Assembly: GCA_045605025.1 (NCBI GenBank)
Contig: JAZUPE010000086.1
Location: forward strand, 1 to 19,312
Length of the DNA stretch: 19,312 nt
Direction of reading: 5' to 3'
DNA from: SIG598 sp045605025
GTDB lineage: Bacteria > Bacillota > Clostridia > Oscillospirales > Acutalibacteraceae
Position numbers and translations under genes: made by a program. The notes under the pieces are model-generated. The model saw only the letters and a list, made by a program, of their open reading frames with translations. It was not told the DNA's origin and did no database searches. Shown here in pieces: positions 1 through 5,556 of the stretch (the first letter of the stretch is position 1; each line of letters opens with the position of its first letter).

Positions 1-357
1 CTTGCCCTCCAGATATCCCTTCTTGATCTTGAAGGTCTTGGACTTGGTCTTCTCGATGAAGTCATTGATGATCTTAGCAGCAGAAGTATGGTCGCTACCA
101 ATTGCGATAGCGGTGGTGCCCCCCAGGACATCATCCAGACCTTCCAGACCAACCTGTTCAGCAGCACGTCTGATCAGAGTGTTCTTAATGACACGGTACT
201 CGACACCGGCGTCACGGAGCTGCTTACGAAGCTTGGTATCAGCTTCAACAGTAATTCCCTTGTACTCGACGAGAACGCCGGAGATGGAATTCTGCAGCTT
301 GGCAGCAAGTTCGGAAACGATCTGCTGTTTCTGCTCGAGAACATAATTTGCAGGCAT
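1..357 (-). CDS. rplJ: 50S ribosomal protein L10, C-terminus cut off
   Basis: L10 forms the base of the ribosomal stalk, binding 23S rRNA and carrying L7/L12 dimers that recruit translation GTPases. The first 119 codons are visible. The protein starts MPANYVLEQKQQIVSELAAK and contains the typical segments GVLVEYKGITVEAD, LRKQLRDAGVEYRVIKNTL and VLGGTTAIAI. The ATG is preceded by AGGAGG eleven bases upstream (TGAATCCACAC between). The gene runs off the left window edge, so roughly the last third and any following rplL are not seen. It has its own promoter and a long structured leader, described separately, so it can be expressed apart from rplK-rplA. Identification is from family resemblance and gene order, and is secure. 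Confidence 0.96.
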   Translation of the reverse strand, partial: MPANYVLEQKQQIVSELAAKLQNSISGVLVEYKGITVEADTKLRKQLRDAGVEYRVIKNTLIRRAAEQVGLEGLDDVLGGTTAIAIGSDHTSAAKIINDFIEKTKSKTFKIKKGYLEGK

Positions 358-395
358 TGTGTGGATTCACCTCCTGATTTGTTATCTCGGTGATT

Positions 396-433
396 TAGAA
401 AAGCCCTTTCCCCGATGACGAGGAAAGGGCTTT
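396..433 (-). terminator. Attenuator-type hairpin in the rplJ leader
   Basis: A 12-bp perfect stem (AAAGGGCTTT side arms at 400-411 and 422-433, 10-base loop) precedes TTTTCTAAAT on the minus strand. The U tract is short. It lies between the L10 leader and the rplJ RBS, so it fits a regulated attenuator better than an end-of-operon terminator. Which upstream segment acts as antiterminator is not obvious by eye. Confidence 0.7.
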
Positions 434-550
434 GAATGCACATAAACACAAAGTATTACACAGAATACCGGTAATGTGTTAAAGCTCTCCTCGGCAGGCT
501 GACCTTGCGGTCAGTTGGGGCTATAAAACCACCTGCTGTCTTAGGCAGCT
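398..550 (-). promoter_or_regulatory. Ribosomal protein L10 leader RNA
   Basis: Read on the minus strand, 550 to 478 contains the conserved L10-leader blocks CCTAAGACAGCAGGTGG and CCTGCCGAGG. Between them is a short hairpin, CTGACC-GCAA-GGTCAG, capped by a GCAA tetraloop. This is the kind of mRNA site that L10, with L12, binds to repress rplJL; in Bacillus subtilis the repression works by transcription attenuation. A terminator-type hairpin follows at 400-433 and the rplJ RBS after that. The leader begins within a few bases of the predicted rplJ start point. Assignment rests on recognising the consensus and on position; no covariance-model score was run. Confidence 0.88.
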
Positions 551-555
551 ATAAT

Positions 556-584
556 ATGATACCACCGAGGAGTGGCATTGTCAA
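556..584 (-). promoter_or_regulatory. Internal promoter for rplJ
   Basis: On the minus strand: -35 TTGACA (584-579), a 17-bp spacer ending TGG, and -10 TATCAT (561-556), which makes an extended -10. It lies just past the rplA stop and directly upstream of the L10 leader, so it separates rplJ expression from rplK-rplA. Confidence 0.82.
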
Positions 585-585
585 G

Positions 586-609
586 ATAATTTTCGCTCAA
601 CGGCGAAAA
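586..609 (-). terminator. Weak hairpin after rplA
   Basis: Immediately after the rplA stop, TTTTCGC-CGTTGA-GCGAAAA forms a 7-bp A/T-rich stem followed by TTATC. It could partly terminate rplK-rplA transcripts, but it lacks a real U tract and touches the rplJ -35 element, so its role is uncertain. Confidence 0.35.
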
Positions 610-610
610 A

Positions 611-1306
611 TTACATGATCTTGGAAGGATTGATGCGAATACCAGGACCCATGGTCGAAGTAACGACGCAGGAACGGATGTACTGACCCTTAGCAGCAGC
701 GGGCTTAGCCTTATTGATAGCACCCAGCAGAGCCTCGAAGTTTTCCTGAAGCTTTGCAGCACCAAAGGAAACCTTGCCGATGGGGCAGTGAATGATGTTG
801 GTCTTGTCCAGACGATACTCAATCTTACCAGCCTTGGCTTCACGAACAGCCTTGGCAATGTCAGGAGTAACGGTACCAGCCTTGGGGTTGGGCATCAGAC
901 CACGGGGACCGAGGATCTTACCCAGACGACCGACCATACCCATCATGTCGGGGGTGGTAATCAGAACGTCGAAATCCATCCATCCTTCAGACTGGATCTT
1001 CTGGATGAACTCGTCAGCACCCGCAAACTCAGCGCCGGCTTCCTTGGCAGCGTTGATCTTCTCGTCGTCCTTGCAGATAGCCAGAACGCGCACATTCTTA
1101 CCGGTGCCGTTGGGCAGAACGATAGCACCACGAACCTGCTGGTCAGCGTGACGACCGTCAACACCCAGTTTGAAGTGAGCCTCAACGGTCTCATCAAACT
1201 TAGCGGAAGCAGTCTTTGTGGTCAGCTCGATAGCTTCAGCCACATCATAGAGATTTGCTCTATCGTACAGCTTGACAGCTGCATTATATTTCTTACCGTG
1301 TTTCAT
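611..1306 (-). CDS. rplA: 50S ribosomal protein L1
   Basis: L1 binds the 23S rRNA L1 stalk (helices 76-78), helps deacylated tRNA leave the E site, and represses its own operon by binding mRNA. The 231-residue product has the usual family length. Recognisable segments are KHGKKYNAAVKLYD at the N-terminus, GTGKNVRVLAICK, the L1 signature region LITTPDMMGMVGRLGKILGP with RGLMPNPKAGTVT following, and GKIEYRLDKTNIIHCPIGK. The ATG is preceded by GGGAGGAATAAACATCA. It lies 59 nt after rplK, in the standard order. A likely L1-binding mRNA site is present upstream of rplK (1813-1855), so autogenous control by this protein is expected. Confidence 0.98.
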   Translation of the reverse strand: MKHGKKYNAAVKLYDRANLYDVAEAIELTTKTASAKFDETVEAHFKLGVDGRHADQQVRGAIVLPNGTGKNVRVLAICKDDEKINAAKEAGAEFAGADEFIQKIQSEGWMDFDVLITTPDMMGMVGRLGKILGPRGLMPNPKAGTVTPDIAKAVREAKAGKIEYRLDKTNIIHCPIGKVSFGAAKLQENFEALLGAINKAKPAAAKGQYIRSCVVTSTMGPGIRINPSKIM

Positions 1307-1365
1307 TGATGTTTATTCCTCCCGTAAAGTGGTTAAATCGGAGATTGTCCTCCCACCGGGGACGG

Positions 1366-1791
1366 TCAGTCCTCGACGACAACGCCCATGCTTCTGGCTG
1401 TACCGGCAATCATGCTAATAGCAGTGTCGATATTGGCAGCGTTGAGGTCGGGCATCTTGGTTTCTGCAATGGACTTGAGCTGATCGCGGGTGATCTTGGC
1501 GACCTTGGTCTTGTTGGGAACGCCGGAACCGCTCTCAATACCGCATGCCTTCTTGATGAGGACAGATGCGGGCGGGGTCTTGGTGATGAAGGAGAAAGTT
1601 CTGTCAGCGTAGACAGTGATGACGACGGGGATGATCATACCGATGTCATTCTTGGTACGCTCGTTGAAATCCTTCGTGAACTGAACAATGTTCAGGCTGT
1701 GCTGACCGAGAGCAGGACCTACCGGGGGAGCCGGAGTAGCCTTACCTGCCGGGATCTGCAATTTGATGTAACCTGTAACCTTCTGAGCCAA
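1366..1791 (-). CDS. rplK: 50S ribosomal protein L11, TTG start
   Basis: L11 forms part of the GTPase-associated centre with 23S rRNA and is needed for the stringent-response trigger and release-factor function. From the TTG at 1791 the product is 141 residues, the standard length. It opens (M)AQKVTGYIKLQIPAGKATP, followed by PPVGPALGQHSLNIVQFTKDFN. Family landmarks include FITKTPPASVLIKKA and the C-terminal MIAGTARSMGV. The frame stays open upstream to 1893, but that extension would translate the structured leader and no ATG is suitably placed. GGAGG at 1801-1805 sits nine bases before the TTG. An ATT one codon upstream is a less likely alternative start. Confidence 0.96.
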   Translation of the reverse strand: MAQKVTGYIKLQIPAGKATPAPPVGPALGQHSLNIVQFTKDFNERTKNDIGMIIPVVITVYADRTFSFITKTPPASVLIKKACGIESGSGVPNKTKVAKITRDQLKSIAETKMPDLNAANIDTAISMIAGTARSMGVVVED

Positions 1792-1812
1792 AATATTGCA
1801 CCTCCAAAATTC

Positions 1813-1876
1813 GTGGTAAATGGCGGAGCAGAGCGATTTTGTCCGCTCCTCCCACAGGGAAAGGCGAACCTTTCCC
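1813..1876 (-). promoter_or_regulatory. Probable L1-binding leader of rplK-rplA (rRNA mimic)
   Basis: On the minus strand, GTGGGAGG (1855-1848) is followed by a short stem-loop with arms GGAG-GAGCG and CGCTC-TG-CTCC, then ATTTACCAC (1821-1813). This reproduces the 23S rRNA L1 site, where GGTGGGAGG pairs across an asymmetric loop with AATACCACC. In E. coli, L1 represses the rplK-rplA mRNA through such a mimic. A separate 8-bp hairpin with a TTCG loop (1857-1876) stands just 5' of the motif. The site is placed so that L1 binding would overlap access to the rplK RBS at 1801-1805. Function is inferred from sequence mimicry and position. Confidence 0.75.
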
Positions 1877-1942
1877 CGAGCGCGCCACTGCACGCTTATC
1901 GGGCGCCTTGCGGCGTCTTATTTCTTAGTCTGTTTTCCGGAA

Positions 1943-2473
1943 TTAATCAAGGGATACTGCCTGCTCAAGCTCCAGCTCTGCAGGTGTCTCGCGACCGAAC
2001 ATACTTACGGTCACACAAACCTTGTTTGTTTCCAGATTGATTTCAGTAACCTGACCGATGAAGCCCTCAAGAGGACCGTCGACGATCTTGACCGAATCGC
2101 CCACCGCATAAGATACCTCTACTGCGGCAGTCTGCTCGACTCCGAGCTTCTGGATCTCCTTGTCGGTAAGCGGAATGGGCTTGGATTCAGGACCGACAAA
2201 GCCGGTACAGCCACGCGTATTGCGCACAATGTACCATGTGTCATCGGTCAGAACCATCTTGACCAGTACGTAGCCGGGGAAGATCTTGCGCTCGACCTCG
2301 CGCTTCTTGTCGTCCTTGATCTCGGTGACGGTTTCGGTGGGAACACGGATATCCTGAATAAGATCCTGGAGTTTGCGGTTCTCAACGACCATCTGGAGAT
2401 TGGACGCTACTTTGTTTTCATAGCCCGAATATGTATGAACTACATACCAGCGGGCCTCGTCGAAATCGGACAA
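1943..2473 (-). CDS. nusG: Transcription termination/antitermination factor NusG, TTG start
   Basis: NusG binds the RNA polymerase clamp, controls pausing and termination, and can couple to the ribosome. The 176-residue product has an N-terminal NGN domain (ARWYVVHTYSGYENKVASNL through FPGYVLVKMVLTDDTWYIVRNTRGCTGFVG, about residues 7-95). A C-terminal KOW domain follows (VGDSVKIVDGPLEGFIGQV, about 124-176). The start is TTG at 2473, with AAAGGGG upstream and no suitable ATG. It lies 45 nt after secE in the conserved secE-nusG order. The 151-nt gap to rplK is strongly structured and carries the L1-type leader. Confidence 0.97.
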   Translation of the reverse strand: MSDFDEARWYVVHTYSGYENKVASNLQMVVENRKLQDLIQDIRVPTETVTEIKDDKKREVERKIFPGYVLVKMVLTDDTWYIVRNTRGCTGFVGPESKPIPLTDKEIQKLGVEQTAAVEVSYAVGDSVKIVDGPLEGFIGQVTEINLETNKVCVTVSMFGRETPAELELEQAVSLD

Positions 2474-2518
2474 CTGGCTATCCCCTTTCTTGGAAATGTT
2501 GGGTAAAGGGAATCCGAA

Positions 2519-2893
2519 TTATCCCTCTGCGACTGCATCAGCAACGGAAGCAACAGCGTCGGTGGCGCTGGGAACGGTTTCCACCAGTTCCTCGAGCTTA
2601 TCCTTGCTGTCTTCGACAACATCGCTCGCAGAGACCGGAGTCTTGTCGATAGCGATGGCTGCGTCACGCAGAGTAGTGAACAGGAAGTCAGCAACCCAGA
2701 TCACAATACCGATCATGAGAACGGCAGCCAGAGTGATCATGGTGTTTTTGACGACCTCAGCCATAGTCGGCCAGGATATCTTCTTGAGTTCGCCGCGGTA
2801 TTCCTTGAAGAATTTCTTTACGCGCTGCATAAAGCCGGGCTTGTCGGAATTGCCAGAAGAGGATTTGACGATATCCTTATCTTTCTCGCTCAT
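2519..2893 (-). CDS. secE: Preprotein translocase subunit SecE with C-terminal extension
   Basis: SecE clamps SecY in the SecYEG translocation channel. The core is recognisable: an amphipathic stretch MQRVKKFFKEYRGELKKISWPTMAEV with the conserved W41-P42 pair, then one membrane helix at about residues 52-75. This is the one-helix Gram-positive form. At 124 residues it is about twice the minimal Bacillus form. The excess is a charged N-terminus and a C-terminal tail of about 45 residues after the helix, rich in Ala, Val, Ser and acidic residues. GGAGG precedes the ATG by eight bases. It sits 12 nt after rpmG, presumably in one transcript with nusG. Confidence 0.95.
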   Translation of the reverse strand: MSEKDKDIVKSSSGNSDKPGFMQRVKKFFKEYRGELKKISWPTMAEVVKNTMITLAAVLMIGIVIWVADFLFTTLRDAAIAIDKTPVSASDVVEDSKDKLEELVETVPSATDAVASVADAVAEG

Positions 2894-2905
2894 CTGTACT
2901 CCTCC

Positions 2906-3055
2906 TTACTTGCTTTCCTTATGCAGGGTATGCTTCTTGCAGAACCTGCAATACTTGTTCATCTCAAGTCTGTCCGGGTCGTTCTTCTTGTTCTTGACAG
3001 TGTTGTAGTTGCGCTGCTTGCACTCGGTGCAGGCCATGGTGATCTTGACTCGCAT
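2906..3055 (-). CDS. rpmG: 50S ribosomal protein L33, zinc-binding type
   Basis: This 49-residue protein is a small structural component of the 50S subunit near the E site. The product starts MRVKITMACTECKQRNYNTV and ends CRFCKKHTLHKESK. It has two CxxC pairs (CTEC at 9-12, CRFC at 36-39), marking the zinc-binding (C+) paralogue. Length matches the family exactly. CGGAGG lies about ten bases upstream of the ATG (GTGCCGAAAGAA between). It is the first gene of the cluster after the promoter at 3159-3187, and the arrangement rpmG-secE-nusG is widespread in Firmicutes. No tRNA-Trp is seen next to it, although one is common at this position elsewhere. Confidence 0.96.
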   Translation of the reverse strand: MRVKITMACTECKQRNYNTVKNKKNDPDRLEMNKYCRFCKKHTLHKESK

Positions 3056-3129
3056 TTCTTTCGGCACCTCCGTATACGGAAAATTTTAGCCTCCCTCGGT
3101 TGAATTGCTCAAACCAGATAAAGGGCACA

Positions 3130-3153
3130 AAAAAAACACCCTCTTCGAGGTGC
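3130..3153 (-). terminator. Terminator-like hairpin at the extreme 5' end of the rpmG transcript
   Basis: On the minus strand CACCTC-GAA-GAGGGTG (one bulged G) is followed by eight T (3137-3130). It has the form of an intrinsic terminator. However, it starts only about 4-6 bases after the -10 element at 3159-3164, so the hairpin would occupy about +3 to +18 of the rpmG message. No gene upstream on this strand needs a terminator. It may act in early attenuation, promoter escape or 5'-end protection. Confidence 0.6.
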
Positions 3154-3158
3154 TAAGA

Positions 3159-3187
3159 GTATACCACAAGCACGCTGGTCAAGTCAA
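3159..3187 (-). promoter_or_regulatory. Promoter of the rpmG-secE-nusG-rplKA operon
   Basis: On the minus strand: -35 TTGACT (3187-3182), a 17-bp spacer ending TGG, and -10 TATACT (3164-3159), an extended -10. Predicted start is near 3152-3155. It is a near-consensus strong sigma-A promoter, as expected for ribosomal protein genes. Confidence 0.87.
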
Positions 3188-3273
3188 GTGTTTTTTCACG
3201 TTATTCTCTATATTTTGCGGTGTAAGTATCCGGGTACATAGATTATTCACAAATTATACAAAGACACTACATA

Positions 3274-3299
3274 TTGATCGCACTTTTTTATGCTATAAT
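3274..3299 (+). promoter_or_regulatory. Extended -10 promoter for the Usp-like gene
   Basis: TGC-TATAAT (TATAAT at 3294-3299) is a consensus extended -10. The nearest -35-like element, TTGATC (3274-3279), is only 14 bp away, so the extended -10 probably carries the activity. It faces away from the rpmG promoter. The 110 bases between the two promoters (3188-3290) are A/T-rich and show no gene. Confidence 0.6.
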
Positions 3300-3411
3300 T
3301 AGTTGTAGAGAGGAATACTCTGCGGAAGGAGGGCTGCCGGAAGTTCAAAGCAAAGGTTTATCCGCACCAGTATTATAATATCGTAACCAGAATAATTCAA
3401 TATATATTATT

Positions 3412-3473
3412 GAAAGGAGGCGGCGCAGGTCTGCGCAGCGGAAGGTTTCCTCTATCTGACCTGCAGCACAGAT
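3412..3473 (+). promoter_or_regulatory. Structured leader separating a strong RBS from its start codon
   Basis: A perfect Shine-Dalgarno, GAAAGGAGG (3412-3420), is 53 bases from the only plausible start, ATG 3474. No RBS lies closer. Between them GCAGGTC (3425-3431) pairs with GACCTGC (3458-3464), enclosing a GGAA-GGT-TTCC hairpin. Folded, the RBS-to-ATG gap shrinks to about 14 bases. A competing fold, GCGCA-GGTC-TGCGC (3424-3437), would undo this. The rest of the leader (3300-3411) has no start codon with an RBS. Confidence 0.45.
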
Positions 3474-3893
3474 ATGAGCAGGAGAAATTCCTATCTCGCC
3501 TGTGTGTCGCTCCGTTATGACAGTGATTACATTATCCGCACTGCCGGATGTATTGCCGAGGACGATGCCCGCTCGCGGCTGTCCGTTATCAGCATTCTGC
3601 CTGAACTGCCGGACAGCGGACAGCTGGAGGCTATGGAACATCTGCGGGACACCTCCTGTCAGTGTGACGCTCCTATGACCATTCTCTGTAATCAGAGCCC
3701 GGTTTTCGCGACGGTTGATTACATCAGGCGGCACAAAATCACTCACGTCATCGCCGGTATGCCCTCCTCCGGGGAGAGCGAAGGCGACTTTGTCAGTCTG
3801 CTTCGGGCGGTTATGCCCAAGGTGAGTATCATCCTTATTCCAAAACCGGTGTCGGTTTCATACGATGCCCCCGCGGAAAGAAACTTCGACTGA
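3474..3893 (+). CDS. Small Usp-like protein (universal stress/KdpD-type fold)
   Basis: A 139-residue soluble protein, probably a single alpha/beta Usp-type domain. The N-terminal strand-helix YLACVSLRYDSDYIIRTAG (about 7-25) resembles the ILVCVSxxxxSxxLIRxA opening of the Usp domain in KdpD sensor kinases. RLSVISILPEL fits the second strand. DYIRRHKITHVIAGMP (82-97) fits the conserved late strand, and VSIILIP the last. The Gly-rich ATP-binding signature of classical UspA proteins is not clear; only GMPSSGESEGD occupies that place, so nucleotide binding is unproven. The start at 3474 is the first ATG in a frame opened by TGA at 3411. The gene is monocistronic, with its own promoter and terminator. 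Family assignment is tentative. Confidence 0.6.
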   Translation: MSRRNSYLACVSLRYDSDYIIRTAGCIAEDDARSRLSVISILPELPDSGQLEAMEHLRDTSCQCDAPMTILCNQSPVFATVDYIRRHKITHVIAGMPSSGESEGDFVSLLRAVMPKVSIILIPKPVSVSYDAPAERNFD

Positions 3894-3915
3894 CACGGAA
3901 AAACCACAGAGCACC

Positions 3916-3957
3916 GGAACTGCCTCGGATCGTCCGATCTGAAGCAGTTCCTTTTTT
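3916..3957 (+). terminator. Terminator of the Usp-like gene
   Basis: GGAACTGC (3916-3923) pairs with GCAGTTCC (3944-3951) around an inner TCGGA/TCCGA stem and is followed by TTTTTT. It begins 22 bases after the stop codon, a textbook intrinsic terminator. Confidence 0.9.
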
Positions 3958-4001
3958 GCGTACACATCGTTGCGCGGCAGGCTCGCGACAATCTGATGTG
4001 C

Positions 4002-4030
4002 TTGAAAAAACACTTTTTCACTGATATACT
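4002..4030 (+). promoter_or_regulatory. Promoter of the four-gene operon
   Basis: -35 TTGAAA (4002-4007), a 17-bp spacer and -10 TATACT (4025-4030). It lies 28 bases before the first ATG and just after the preceding terminator, so the operon starts here. Confidence 0.85.
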
Positions 4031-4057
4031 TTACTATCATGCATTAATCGGAGGAAC

Positions 4058-4846
4058 ATGATCAATATGTTAGGAGCCGTTTTCGGAGATGTTGCCGGCA
4101 GCCGTTTTGAGTGGTACAACAACAAATCCAAAGAATTTGAGCTGCTTGCGGGCGAGTGTCATCCCACCGACGATTCGGTTATGACCTGCGCCGTGGCGGA
4201 CGCGCTGATGTCCGGCGCAGACCCTGCTGCTGTCATGCAGAAATGGGGTCGTGATTATCCCGGCTACGGTTACGGCTGCAGATTTCTCGACTGGATCTAC
4301 GCGCCGATTCCCGCACCCTACAACAGCTGGGGCAACGGTTCGGGTATGCGCACAGCCCCTGTCGGCTGGCTGTTTGATTCTCTCGAAGAAACACTTGCCG
4401 TTGCCGAAAAAATCAGTGCTGTAACCCACAACCATCCCGAGGGAATAAAGGGTGCGCAGGCGGTCAGTGCCGCGGTTTATCTGGCGCGCACAGGCAGCAG
4501 CAGGGAGCAGATCGGCGCTTATCTGCGCGAAAATTTCTACCCGCTTGATTTCACACTTGATGAGATCCGTCCCGACTACGACTTTGACGTATCCTGTCAG
4601 GGATCGGTCCCTCAGGCGCTGGTCGCATTTCTCGAAAGCACCGGTTTTGAGGATGCTGTCCGCAACGCCATTTCCATCGGCGGCGACAGTGACACAATTG
4701 CCGCTATGACCGGAGCTGTATCCGAAGCGTTCTACGGCATTCCGGACGAACTGGTTGACCGCCTGATGCCATTTGTGGACGAAAGGATGATGGACGTCAT
4801 CCGCCGCTTCGGCAGACGCACGGGACTTTATCAGCGTCTGCAATAA
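4058..4846 (+). CDS. ADP-ribosylglycohydrolase-family (ARH/DraG-like) protein
   Basis: Members of this family remove ADP-ribose from arginine or related acceptors using two magnesium ions. The 262-residue product opens MLGAVFGDVAGSRFEW, typical of the fold. It carries the metal-binding T37-D38-D39 in HPTDDSVMTCAVADAL and the second metal motif G209-D210-S211-D212-T213, followed by IAAMTGAVSEAFYGIP. Length matches the shorter bacterial ADP-ribosylglycohydrolases, and both metal motifs are intact, so activity is plausible. GGAGG ends three bases before the ATG at 4058 and 12 before the in-frame ATG at 4067. The later one could be the true start and would give the usual MLGA N-terminus. First gene of a tight operon. 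The substrate cannot be read from the sequence, and no ADP-ribosyltransferase is visible nearby. Confidence 0.9.
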   Translation: MINMLGAVFGDVAGSRFEWYNNKSKEFELLAGECHPTDDSVMTCAVADALMSGADPAAVMQKWGRDYPGYGYGCRFLDWIYAPIPAPYNSWGNGSGMRTAPVGWLFDSLEETLAVAEKISAVTHNHPEGIKGAQAVSAAVYLARTGSSREQIGAYLRENFYPLDFTLDEIRPDYDFDVSCQGSVPQALVAFLESTGFEDAVRNAISIGGDSDTIAAMTGAVSEAFYGIPDELVDRLMPFVDERMMDVIRRFGRRTGLYQRLQ

Positions 4847-4864
4847 ATAATGTGAGGTATCTCT

Positions 4865-5542
4865 ATGACTTTCTCCCCTGAATCGCTGGATTTCCTTGTG
4901 GAAAACCAGTTTCACGACAGTCGCTCGTGGTATCACGAGCATAAGGACGTGTACAAATCAAAGGTCGTTCAGCCTTTCGTGTCACTGATCGACGGACTGC
5001 AGCCCGCCTTTGAGCAGATCGACAGCCGCATCGAATGCGACCCGCGCCGCATTTCGCGCCTGTACCGCGATGCCCGCCGCTGCAGAGGCAAGTCCATTTT
5101 CCGCGACAGCGTGTGGTGTTCATTCCATCCGGGTCACGACAAGGAAAACCCGCTGCCCGGATTTTATTTTGAAATATCGCCCCGCGGTTTTGATTTCGGC
5201 TGCGGTTACTACATTATGCCATCCGACGTGCGGGATGCTCTGCGGCAGCGCATACTGGACGGTGATACGCTTTTCAGCAAGGCTCTTGCAGCATACAGGC
5301 AGCAGGACACCTTTGAACTGTACGGTGAGCTTTACAAGCGCAACCACTACCCGGACCGCAGCGAAGATGAGTGTGACTGGCTTAACCGGAAGTGCATAGG
5401 CATGAGCGCCGCCAGTGTGGATTTCGACCTGCTGTTCAGCGACCGGCTGGCGGATTATCTTTCGGAGCAGTACCTATCTCTCCGACCCTTCTGGAATATG
5501 CTTATGTCAGTAGAGGAACAGGTTCGCTCACAGCGCTTCTGA
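4865..5542 (+). CDS. DUF2461 family protein
   Basis: A 225-residue soluble protein of a family with no established function. Typical segments are FLVENQFHDSRSWYHEHKDVYKSKVVQPF near the N-terminus (family pattern: N, N, W, aromatic, H, K, Y) and RRISRLYRDARRCRGKSIFRDSVW, matching the family's RxYRDxRFSKDKxPYK block. PGFYFEISPRGFDFGCGYYIMP, a beta-rich motif, comes next. The start ATG at 4865 follows GAGG seven bases upstream, 18 bases after the preceding stop, so it is co-transcribed with the ADP-ribosylglycohydrolase gene. No signal peptide or membrane helix is seen. I would not assign a role. Confidence 0.85.
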   Translation: MTFSPESLDFLVENQFHDSRSWYHEHKDVYKSKVVQPFVSLIDGLQPAFEQIDSRIECDPRRISRLYRDARRCRGKSIFRDSVWCSFHPGHDKENPLPGFYFEISPRGFDFGCGYYIMPSDVRDALRQRILDGDTLFSKALAAYRQQDTFELYGELYKRNHYPDRSEDECDWLNRKCIGMSAASVDFDLLFSDRLADYLSEQYLSLRPFWNMLMSVEEQVRSQRF

Positions 5543-5556
5543 AAGGCGGCAAAGCA

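Noticed and set aside
1792..1893. Upstream extension of the rplK frame to an ATG at 1893
   Set aside because: It would add 34 residues absent from all L11 proteins and would translate the structured L1 leader. The TTG at 1791 has a well-placed GGAGG and gives the exact family length.
3421..3473. Possible small leader peptide or a CTG start at 3456 after the strong RBS
   Set aside because: No ATG, GTG or TTG in frame follows the RBS within range. A CTG start with a GGAAGG ten bases upstream is conceivable but unsupported.
4070..4942. 290-codon open frame opposite the ADP-ribosylglycohydrolase
   Set aside because: Antisense shadow; the plus strand has the family motifs, promoter and RBS.
5392..5556. 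Upstream extension of the metallophosphoesterase frame
   Set aside because: It lies in a different frame within the DUF2461 gene and lacks an RBS. ATG 5557 starts the membrane helix and has GAAAGG before it.
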